A DNA stretch of 64,000 bases from Actinosynnema sp040640215 (GTDB taxonomy: Bacteria; Actinomycetota; Actinomycetes; Mycobacteriales; Pseudonocardiaceae), in the NCBI RefSeq assembly GCF_040640215.1, contig NZ_JBFABG010000023.1, positions 1 to 64,000 of the forward strand, in the 5' to 3' direction. Position numbers and translations under genes: made by a program. The notes under the pieces are model-generated. The model had not been told where the DNA came from and did no database searches. It saw only the letters and a program-made list of their open reading frames with translations. This document shows, in pieces, positions 8,915 through 16,879 of this stretch (position 1 is its first letter; the number at the start of each line of letters is the position of its first letter).

Positions 8915-11900
8915 GTGCGTCCAAGAACTTCTGGCTTCGCCATGCGCAAGCGACCCGCCGTGCTCGCGGCGCTGACCGTCTGCACGCTGGCCGTGCAGAC
9001 GGTCGTCGGGCTCGCTCCCGCTGCGATCGCCCAGTCCGAGGTGACGCCACCGGTGGCTCCTCAGGCTGCGGACGTCCGCACCGCAGGGGAGAAGACCGCC
9101 CTCGTCGAGGCGCAGCGCACCGGTGAGCCGGTGCCGGTGGCGGACAAGCTCACCGAGACCAGCACGGTCCTGGTAAACCCGGACGGCACCTCCACCCTGC
9201 GGTCCCACGCGAAGCCTGTGCGCACCAGGAAGAACGATACCTGGCAGGACATCGACACGACTCTCGCACGCGCCACCGACGGCACCCTCGCACCGGCCGC
9301 GACGCCGATCGACGTGTCCTTCTCCGGCGGTGGCACCGCCCCGCTCGTGACGATGCGCGAAGGCGGCAAGGAGTTCTCGCTCAGTTGGCCGACGCCGCTA
9401 CCCGCACCGGTCGTCACAGGGTCCAGCGCGACCTACCCGGAACTGCTGCCCGGCGTCGACCTCCAGCTCACCGCGAACAGCACCGGTTACTCCGAAGTCC
9501 TGATCGTGAAGGACGAGCAAGCCGCCGCAAACCCCGCGCTGTCGTCCTTCACGCTCCACGCGGCGACCGTCGGTCTCGATCTGACCAGCACCAGCGACGT
9601 ACTCAGCGCCACGGATGACACCGGCCAAGTGGTGTTCCAAGGCTCCACCCCCATCATGTGGGACTCGACCAAGGACGAGAAGCGCGGTCCCGAGCCGACC
9701 GCGACCGATCCCGGCAGCGGCAAGGTGTCCACACTGGACGTCTCCGCCACCACCGTGGACAACGGGGCGTTGACGACCGCAGAACTCACGATCAGCCCCG
9801 ACGCCGAGGCGCTGCGCGGCGAAGACGTCCAGTACCCGGTCTACATCGACCCGCTGATGTCCCGCCACCACGACGGGTGGGCCGAGGTCACCAGCAACGG
9901 TTGGTACTACTGGAACGCGAACATGGACGCCCAGGTCGGTCTGTGCGGCAACTGGACCGGCTGCGGCGGCAGTTGGGTCGCCAGGTCGTTCTTCCGCTTC
10001 TCCGCCGACGAACTGCGTGAGCGCAACGGTCGCGAGCCCGTGCTGTTCGGTGCCATGATCTACGCCGTGCAGAAGCACGGTACCTCGTGTACCGAGGACT
10101 ACCCCGTCTCGCTGTACCAGACCGACGCATTCGACTCGGGTACCCGCTGGCCGGGCCCGAACGGCGGTGTGATCGACACCCAGTGGTCCCACGCCGGAGT
10201 TGAGTGCGGTGGTACGGGCGCCGTGGCGTTCAACGCCTGGTCCCCGGCCGCCGGCATCATCGCGAACAACTGGGACCACCTGCACGTCGGGCTCCGCTCT
10301 CCGAACGAGAACGACCGCAACCAGTGGAAGAAGTTCGCCAACAACCCCTACTTGGACGTGCTGTACGCGTTTCCGCCCAACCCCGCCACCGGTCTGTCGG
10401 TGGGCAACGCGGTGACCTGCGGCGGCAAAGTCATCACCCCGATCACCAAGCCGACGCTGTACGCGACAGCCACGGACAACAACCACTCGCCGCTTCCGCT
10501 GGAGCTGTACTACGAAGTCTGGACCGCCGACGGCACCACGATGAAGGCCAACACCGGTTCCTCGCCACCGACGGTCATCTCCTCCGGTAGCCAAGGCGCG
10601 TGGATCACCAACAACCCCCTGCCCAACGGCAACTACGCCTTCAAGGTCGCGGTGAAGAACCAGTTCCCCGGCGACCCCGGCAAGAATTTGTGGGCCGGGC
10701 CCTGGTCGGACTGGTCCTACTTCACCGCCCGCCCCAACCCGATCACCGCCACCCCCGCGATCACCAGCGCCGACTACCCCGCCGGATTCTGGGGCCGCCC
10801 GCAGAACCTGCCCGGCACGGTCACCTTCGACGCCAAGGGTGCCGCGAACATCGTCGGCTTCACCTACACCTTCAACGGTGCCGGGACCGAAGTCGTGCCC
10901 ACCGCCAACGACTGCGACTACAATCGCACCTTCGGCACCACGGGCGGCTGGGCGGCCAACAACGGCGGTAAGGCCACCATCACCCTGCCCGCGAGCATGA
11001 GCCCCGGCTACCACACCGTGCACGTGCGCAGCTTCGACGACGCACACAAGCTTTCGCCGGAATCACAAGCCTACCGCTTCTACGTAGCCCCGTCTTACGT
11101 CGCACCCGCGCCCACCCAGCGGATCGAAGCGGAGACCGTCACCACGACGGGCACGGTTCCCGGCACCGTGACCATCGACGCGATCGCTTCAGGCGGCAAG
11201 TACGTCACCGCCACCGCATCGACCAGTGGCACCACCGACCGCATCCGATTCCCGTTCACCGTGCCGGCAACCGGCTACTACAACGTGGATATGGGCATGA
11301 TCGACGGGACTACGCTGCCGGACAGCGCCGAGTACGAACTCGACGGTCGGTGGGTGGGCAACGTATACAGCCCTACCGCCGCGCAATCGACTGTGGTGGA
11401 CAAGCAGGTCGCAAGTGCACACCTGGCCGCAGGACAACACGAACTCGCTGTCAAGATCACCAAGAAGCCCGGATCGACGGCGTCGACTTTCAAGGTGGGC
11501 ATCGACTACATCGACCTGTCGCCCACGGTGAGGCTCGACGCCGAGGCCCTGCCGGTCGTGTCCAGCGACAAGCCGTTCGTGCACGTGATCAACACCTTGC
11601 CGTGGAACAGCAGCGCTCAGCGTCGGTTCGAGGGTGACGGTGTCGGACAGTCGTTCACGCTCAAGGTGACCGTGCCGATCGAAGCGGACTACGCCATCGG
11701 CGCAGCGATCACCAAAGCCGACCACTACGGCAATTACAGCGTCAGTGTCGACGGCACCCCCATCGGCAAGACCGACGTCACGCCGGTCGACGGGTACAGT
11801 CTCGCCGCCACAGCGACCTTCGTCGGGCTGGGAGGTGCGCACCTGAGCGCGGGCGAGCACGACATCACCTTCCGCACGGTCGGCACGCACCCGAACTCGA

Positions 11901-14344
11901 CGCAACTGCGCTACCGCATCGGCTTGGACTACCTGACGTTCCAGCCGGTCAACAACGTCACCACGTCGAGCTTCATCGACGCGATGAACAACAAGGGCAT
12001 CGCCGACGACGGCTCCGGCAACTTCGGTGACAGCGGCTACTCCCTCTCCACGCAGACCCTCGCCACCGCCGGACTCGCGCCCGGCAACACCGTGGCCATC
12101 AACGGTGCCGTATTCACCATGCCGATCCCCAACTCCGGGACCGGAAACGACAACGTCATCGCGATCGGCCAGACCATCCCCTTCCCCGCTGCCCAGCAGG
12201 TCAAGGCCAACTCCGTCGGGTTGCTCGTCCTCAGCACCTGCGGCACCACCAAGCCTGCCTTCGGCACCATCACCTACACCGACGAAACCACGTCCAACCC
12301 GTGGTTCCCCGAAGTCGGTGACTGGGTACAGCCGATTCCGCAGGACCACACCGGCATCACCCTGCCCTACCGCAACTACAAGCTGACCAGGCAACCGCAG
12401 CACCAGCCGGTGATCCACCCGATCTTCGTGTCCGCCGACCCCACCAAGACGATCAAGTCGATCACCTTGCCCAACTACGGCAGCGCACTGCTCGACCACG
12501 ACTGCGACACCGAATTGCACGTCCTGGCCATCGCACCCCGACCGATCGACACCGGCTGGATCGGAAGCTGGGCCGCACCGGCCGACGCGGCGACCGTCCC
12601 TCCGGACGGCCACGGCTTCGGCAACAAGACCCTGCGCACAGTTCTGCACCCCACCGTTACCGGTGGCCAAGCGCGGGTGAAACTCTCCAACGCCCTCAAC
12701 AACGCTCCCGTCACCATCGGTGCCGCCGCCATCGCCGCACAGAGCGGAACCGACTCCGCCACGACCACCGGCACCGCGCTCAACTTCGCGGGCAGCGCGT
12801 CGGTAACCCTCCCCGCCGGTGGTGAAGTCTTCAGTGACCCGGTTACCTTCCCCTCCGGTGGGAACGGCAATCTGGTCGTGAGCCTTCACCTGCCGAACGC
12901 GATCGCGCTCACCCCGGTGCACGGAAACGCCACCGCACCCACCTTCCTCGCGTCCGGCAACACGGTGACCAACACCGACGGCACGCCGTTCACCACAACT
13001 TTGAACGACAGCTACTTCGTCACCGGTGTCGACGTGTCGACACCGGACACCAGTCACGGCACCGTCGTCGTCCTCGGCGACCATCTCACCGCCACTGCAC
13101 CGCCTGGCAGCACCCAACGCGACACGTGGGTCGACCAACTGCCCGGCAAACTCGCCGGTGTCGGGGCCACGCTCCCCGGAGGCCTGGTCAACGCCAGCCG
13201 TGCCGGCATCCCCGACGCCGCCCGCTGGCGCCTCGACGACAACACCGGCACCACCGCCCACGACACCATCGGCAGCAACCACGCCACCCTCCACGGCGGC
13301 ACCAGTTGGAGCACCGACCACAACGGCTCCGTCACCCTCAACGGCACCACCGCCTACCTGGGAACCGCTGGCAAGGTCATCGACACATCCAAGAGCTTCA
13401 GCGTCTCCACTTGGCTCAAGACCAACTCGGCCGGATGGCAGACCGCCATCACTCAGGAAGGCTCCCAGTACAACGCCTTCCACCTCGGTTATGACGGAGA
13501 CCAGCGGCGCTGGGCGTTCTCCGTCCTGCCCGAGGACAGTGCCACTACGCCGGTACGCCGCGCCTACTCCGACAACGAACCCGCAAGCGGCACTTGGTAC
13601 CACCTCACCGCTACCTACGACCGCACGACAGGCACCATGCGGCTCTACGTCAACGGAAGCCTCGAAGACACCGTTACCGACGCCACCGCCTTCCCTTCCA
13701 ACGGCCCCCTCACCATCGGCCGTGGAAAGCACGCCGGCACGTACATGCACAATTTCAGTGGCAGCGTCGCCGACGTCCGTGTTCACCAAAGAACCCTGAG
13801 CCCCGCCGATGTCCAACACACCTACCGCACTACGGGCGTCGGAACTCATATCGGAGCACTCACGGCAGCCAACGCCACCAATGAACTCCACCGCACCGCG
13901 CTCGCCGCGCCCAACGTCCGTACCGTCATCGTCGCCGCAGGAGCAACCGACATCCTCAACGGTGCCACCGACACCGAGGTCCATACCAGTCTCACCCGAC
14001 TGATCAAAGAAGACAATCCGGGTGCCCTCAAGCGCCACGCCCGCTCCAACGGCGACGTCATCCACGTCATCCTCACCACCATCCCACCCTTGGGCCTGGC
14101 GGCTGACGACCCGCGAGAAATCCACCGCCGCAACCTCAACCACGCCCTGCTCGCCGCCAACCCACACGATCTGGGAGCGGACTACGTCGTCGACTACGAC
14201 GCGGCCGTCCGAGACTCCACCAACCTCAACAACCTCGCACCGCAGTACCTCACCAACGGCGCACCCAACGCGGCCTACCACAGCCAAATCGCCCAATATC
14301 TGGCGGACGCGGTCAACGACTTCCCGCCCAGGGCTGAACTCTGA
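8915..14344 (+). CDS. Secreted multidomain LamG / SGNH-hydrolase-like surface protein
   Basis: About 1809 residues. GTG 8915 follows a GGGGGG ribosome-site-like run; ATG 8942 (MRKRPAVLAALTV) would begin directly at the signal peptide, which ends near APAAIA. Domains in order: a region typical of actinobacterial RHS/DNRLRE-linked proteins (to about residue 500); beta-sandwich and CBM-like modules (RIEAETV at about 730, a second near 870); a FNN/NPCBM-like module (SFIDAMNNKGIADDGSGNFG, about 1020); then an SGNH/GDSL hydrolase (WIGSWAAP, about 1210). The SGNH fold is interrupted at about residues 1430-1645 by a LamG/concanavalin domain (SFSVSTWLKTN, WYHLTATYDR, LYVNGSLEDT) and then resumes. The catalytic GDSIT block reads GDHLT, and the C-terminal DxxH block is TNGAPNAAYH, so Ser, Asp and His are all lost. 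It is probably a binding protein and not an esterase. Confidence 0.75.
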   Translation: MRPRTSGFAMRKRPAVLAALTVCTLAVQTVVGLAPAAIAQSEVTPPVAPQAADVRTAGEKTALVEAQRTGEPVPVADKLTETSTVLVNPDGTSTLRSHAKPVRTRKNDTWQDIDTTLARATDGTLAPAATPIDVSFSGGGTAPLVTMREGGKEFSLSWPTPLPAPVVTGSSATYPELLPGVDLQLTANSTGYSEVLIVKDEQAAANPALSSFTLHAATVGLDLTSTSDVLSATDDTGQVVFQGSTPIMWDSTKDEKRGPEPTATDPGSGKVSTLDVSATTVDNGALTTAELTISPDAEALRGEDVQYPVYIDPLMSRHHDGWAEVTSNGWYYWNANMDAQVGLCGNWTGCGGSWVARSFFRFSADELRERNGREPVLFGAMIYAVQKHGTSCTEDYPVSLYQTDAFDSGTRWPGPNGGVIDTQWSHAGVECGGTGAVAFNAWSPAAGIIANNWDHLHVGLRSPNENDRNQWKKFANNPYLDVLYAFPPNPATGLSVGNAVTCGGKVITPITKPTLYATATDNNHSPLPLELYYEVWTADGTTMKANTGSSPPTVISSGSQGAWITNNPLPNGNYAFKVAVKNQFPGDPGKNLWAGPWSDWSYFTARPNPITATPAITSADYPAGFWGRPQNLPGTVTFDAKGAANIVGFTYTFNGAGTEVVPTANDCDYNRTFGTTGGWAANNGGKATITLPASMSPGYHTVHVRSFDDAHKLSPESQAYRFYVAPSYVAPAPTQRIEAETVTTTGTVPGTVTIDAIASGGKYVTATASTSGTTDRIRFPFTVPATGYYNVDMGMIDGTTLPDSAEYELDGRWVGNVYSPTAAQSTVVDKQVASAHLAAGQHELAVKITKKPGSTASTFKVGIDYIDLSPTVRLDAEALPVVSSDKPFVHVINTLPWNSSAQRRFEGDGVGQSFTLKVTVPIEADYAIGAAITKADHYGNYSVSVDGTPIGKTDVTPVDGYSLAATATFVGLGGAHLSAGEHDITFRTVGTHPNSTQLRYRIGLDYLTFQPVNNVTTSSFIDAMNNKGIADDGSGNFGDSGYSLSTQTLATAGLAPGNTVAINGAVFTMPIPNSGTGNDNVIAIGQTIPFPAAQQVKANSVGLLVLSTCGTTKPAFGTITYTDETTSNPWFPEVGDWVQPIPQDHTGITLPYRNYKLTRQPQHQPVIHPIFVSADPTKTIKSITLPNYGSALLDHDCDTELHVLAIAPRPIDTGWIGSWAAPADAATVPPDGHGFGNKTLRTVLHPTVTGGQARVKLSNALNNAPVTIGAAAIAAQSGTDSATTTGTALNFAGSASVTLPAGGEVFSDPVTFPSGGNGNLVVSLHLPNAIALTPVHGNATAPTFLASGNTVTNTDGTPFTTTLNDSYFVTGVDVSTPDTSHGTVVVLGDHLTATAPPGSTQRDTWVDQLPGKLAGVGATLPGGLVNASRAGIPDAARWRLDDNTGTTAHDTIGSNHATLHGGTSWSTDHNGSVTLNGTTAYLGTAGKVIDTSKSFSVSTWLKTNSAGWQTAITQEGSQYNAFHLGYDGDQRRWAFSVLPEDSATTPVRRAYSDNEPASGTWYHLTATYDRTTGTMRLYVNGSLEDTVTDATAFPSNGPLTIGRGKHAGTYMHNFSGSVADVRVHQRTLSPADVQHTYRTTGVGTHIGALTAANATNELHRTALAAPNVRTVIVAAGATDILNGATDTEVHTSLTRLIKEDNPGALKRHARSNGDVIHVILTTIPPLGLAADDPREIHRRNLNHALLAANPHDLGADYVVDYDAAVRDSTNLNNLAPQYLTNGAPNAAYHSQIAQYLADAVNDFPPRAEL

Positions 14345-15571
14345 ACTCGATGCGGTCCCTGAGCGGCTAGTTCAGAATATTTTAGTTCGCTAAAAGGCGA
14401 TGACGCTCGCGCTTCGGTACAGTCGGCTTTGATGTCATCCTGAGAAAGGAATCGCTGTGTCATAGTGCGATTCCCGGTCGCTGAAGGCTGGGTTAGTGCT
14501 GCGTCCGGTTGGTGTGCTGGGGGAGCATGTGGGAGCGGGTTGTGGGAGCAGTATGGGAGCCGTTAGGCGAGTCGGACGGCGCTGAACCGGGCCCAACGGC
14601 ACGTGTCGGTCATGTTTTCGTGCGGTGATGACATTTCTGCTGGTAGAGGGATTTTGCAGGCTTCATTCACACCGAAGTGCTCTTCGAACGGCGCTCAACT
14701 GCGCTGATCGGCGCGTAACCGCAGGTGAACGGCGGTGAATGGTATGTCGGTCGGGCGGTGCTTCGGGGTGAGCACTTCTGTATCTACGAAGAGTCGTGTC
14801 AGCCTCGCCGTCGGGATCGATGGCCACCTCGGGGCGTTCACCTGACTGGCGGTCGATGCTCTGGGACGTGCGGTCCCGATGTTCGAGGTTGTCGCCGGAT
14901 CGTCAGGACAGGCGCTCCGCCAGGGCGAGGCGGGCCGTCGTCGGCCTGCGGCGCCGCTCTCAGGGCGTCGCACGCGGCCTTTCTGCACGTGGTCGAGTCC
15001 AGTTTCGCGTCCAAGCGCCGGTGTCATCGCAGGAGGGATTCCCGGTGTCACAGCCGGTGCTTGCACTGTGGCTGGGCGGCGCACGGTGCCGGTTGACCGT
15101 GGTCGCCGCAGGGTGTTGGCCTCCGACCTCGCTGGCGTCCGTGCCCAACCCGCCGGGGTGCTCGATGACCTCGGCCAGGGTTCGCCACCGCCGACCAGCC
15201 TCAGTCCGACAGCCCCGTTCGGCCAACGTGGGCCGGATACCGGCGAGGGCACGGGTGATCGCGGAACGACCGAGGGGCCCGCCAGCGGTTCGCCGACTTC
15301 CTACCTCGGGGCGTACGAGAGGCTTGCCGGAACAGACAGGGCTTGCCTGATCCGGCAAGCCCTCCCGATCTCACGGCACCCCCTCTGCCAGACGGGCATC
15401 GATCGTTTCCACTCGTCCGGCCCGCCGACGACCCGGCATCATGGCTGCGAGCCGATGTCCGACCTGCATGATGGTCCGGCGAGGTACTGGTTCAGGGTCG
15501 AGAGAGGTCAGGCCGTTAAGTCCGGTCTGGGAGTCGGGGGTGGCCAACGTCGACTGGCTTGTTGGGAAGTA
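14345..15571. other. 1.2-kb gene-poor gap containing an iteron array and a long repeat module
   Basis: None of the frames here has recognisable protein motifs or a convincing start. The stretch contains four GGGAGC iterons (14521-14560) and, from there to about 15100, a module that is clearly homologous at the DNA level to 33335-33930. I see no tRNA. It is most simply the residue of an integrative element whose genes have gone. Confidence 0.6.
14521..15100 (+). repeat. Long imperfect repeat module, copy 1 (GGGAGC iterons plus about 540 bp)
   Basis: GGGAGC occurs at 14521, 14531, 14544 and 14555 (spacing 10, 13 and 11 bp). It is followed by blocks shared with 33335-33930 in the same order: GCTTCATTCACACCGAAGTG, GGGGTGAGCACTTCTGTATC, TTCACCTGACTGGC, GACAGGCGCTCCGCCAGGG (AACAGG in copy 2). 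Two of the blocks contain GAAGTGCTC and its complement GAGCACTTC, so the module can form a distal inverted repeat. The copies differ by many substitutions and small indels, so the duplication is old. Confidence 0.7.
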
Positions 15572-16297
15572 CTAGGGACGGCGGAGGTTCCACAAATGTT
15601 GCCGGCGCAGGGCGGTGAGGACGTCATGCTCCAACTGCACGGCGGCGGCGCGGTCGGCGGTTGTGGCCCAGCACAGCCACAGGCCGGCCTCCTTCACGGC
15701 CAAGGCCGCCCAGCCCTTGGCGTCCAACCGTTGTCCGGTGGTCAGTGCGGTGAGGCGTCTGGTGAGGAAGTCCTGGTCGTTGAAAGCCCGGTCGAGCACG
15801 GCACGGCCGAGGCCGGAGACAGCCGCCTTGCCGGTCCGGTAGGCGATCATCCTGCCACGCAGTCCCGCTCCCCGGCGGTCTCCGGCCATGCCCACGTAGA
15901 CCAGCACTCCGGCGACGGCCGCCAGGTACACCCCCGGCAGCCGCGGGGCCGCCACGGGCAGCACGTCGAACGGAACCCAGCCGGACCAGACGGCCAACGT
16001 GGCCACGGGTGCCGGCAACTCCGCCCCGGGCAGACCGGACGTGGCCCGAGGGCTTTCCGTGTCGGTCACAGTGGCTACCTCCGCGGATGTGGTGACTGAG
16101 GCCGTCGGCCGCAAGCCGGAACCAAGGTGCGGTCCGGGCGATCGGCGGTCGTCGGAGATGTCACTGGTGGACGAGCGGCGGCAGCGGCTGGCGAGGAACT
16201 CCGGGTCCTGGGCGGTGTGTGCCCGGTGGAGGGAAAGGTCAGTTCGTCGGCGTGAGGCGTGCGGCGAGTTGTCCGAGTTCACGGTCGACGTCGACAT
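15572..16297 (-). CDS. GIY-YIG nuclease-like protein
   Basis: 241 residues. The first hundred or so are Ser/Arg/Thr-rich and look unstructured, so the true start may be further in. The C-terminal half carries PGVYLAAVAG and LVYVGMAGDR (about residues 121-140), which correspond to the GIY and YIG strands, followed by GLRGRMIAYRTG with the expected Arg. This is the signature of the GIY-YIG fold found in small nucleases and repair enzymes. The C-terminal tail (WLCWATTADRAAAVQLEHD) supplies a Glu in about the position of the metal ligand. The annotated start overlaps the upstream gene by 59 bp on the same strand, so the two are probably co-transcribed. The cellular role is unknown. Confidence 0.65.
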   Translation of the reverse strand: MSTSTVNSDNSPHASRRRTDLSLHRAHTAQDPEFLASRCRRSSTSDISDDRRSPGPHLGSGLRPTASVTTSAEVATVTDTESPRATSGLPGAELPAPVATLAVWSGWVPFDVLPVAAPRLPGVYLAAVAGVLVYVGMAGDRRGAGLRGRMIAYRTGKAAVSGLGRAVLDRAFNDQDFLTRRLTALTTGQRLDAKGWAALAVKEAGLWLCWATTADRAAAVQLEHDVLTALRRQHLWNLRRP

Positions 16298-16604
16298 CGA
16301 GCAGTCGTAATTTGCGTGCGGCCTGTTCCCGGACCGAGTCGTCGAAGAGTAGCTCGTACCAGGGCAGGAGGACCCACATCTCCACGCTGGCGTCCAGCCG
16401 GTGGAGGTCGCGCAGTCTCCACAGCCCGTAGGACGGCTTCGGGTCCAGTACCAACCTCCTGGCGGCCTCTACCGCGCCGAGCTCGGCGAGCATGCGGTGG
16501 AAGATCCTCGCCGGGTATCCCAGTCGGGCCAGTTCGGCGACGCCGTTGGCCATGTCTCTGCTGAACCTGCGTTTAAGGTGCGTGTACTCGCTGGTCCCGT
16601 CCAT
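16239..16604 (-). CDS. Hypothetical protein upstream of the GIY-YIG gene
   Basis: 121-residue Arg/Leu-rich soluble protein with predicted helices (MANGVAELARLGYPARIFHRML, in part) and no recognised domain. It reads without interruption and overlaps the next gene in the same direction, which suggests an operon. No family assigned. Confidence 0.5.
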   Translation of the reverse strand: MDGTSEYTHLKRRFSRDMANGVAELARLGYPARIFHRMLAELGAVEAARRLVLDPKPSYGLWRLRDLHRLDASVEMWVLLPWYELLFDDSVREQAARKLRLLDVDVDRELGQLAARLTPTN

Positions 16605-16879
16605 GCCTGGAGATCGCCGCCGAACGCCACCACGTTAGTGGGTACGGTCAGAGCGACGCGCCGGCTCGGCGGCGGAGACCACCATCGTGGCCGGATGGTC
16701 GCGCACCGGGTTGTGGGGGAACTGGTGCCGGCGCGGACGTGAGCCGAGGTCGGATGGGGTGGTCATGCCGACGTCCACGTCCGTCCTGGCAGCAACGGGT
16801 GTCAATCCATTGTCGGCTGTTCGGGTAGGTGTGGAGCGGATGCGGCCGGTTTGCCGTCGGGCGTGGAGATAATCAGGCA

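Noticed and set aside
9398..11047. 549-aa minus-strand open frame opposite the LamG/SGNH gene, and a 1035-aa one at 11189-14296
   Set aside because: GC-rich antisense shadows: Gly/Val/Arg-rich with no motif, while the plus strand encodes clear domains.
14879..16099. 406-aa plus-strand frame spanning the gap and the GIY-YIG gene
   Set aside because: No domain, and it crosses the repeat module whose other copy has no equivalent frame, so it is not conserved as protein.
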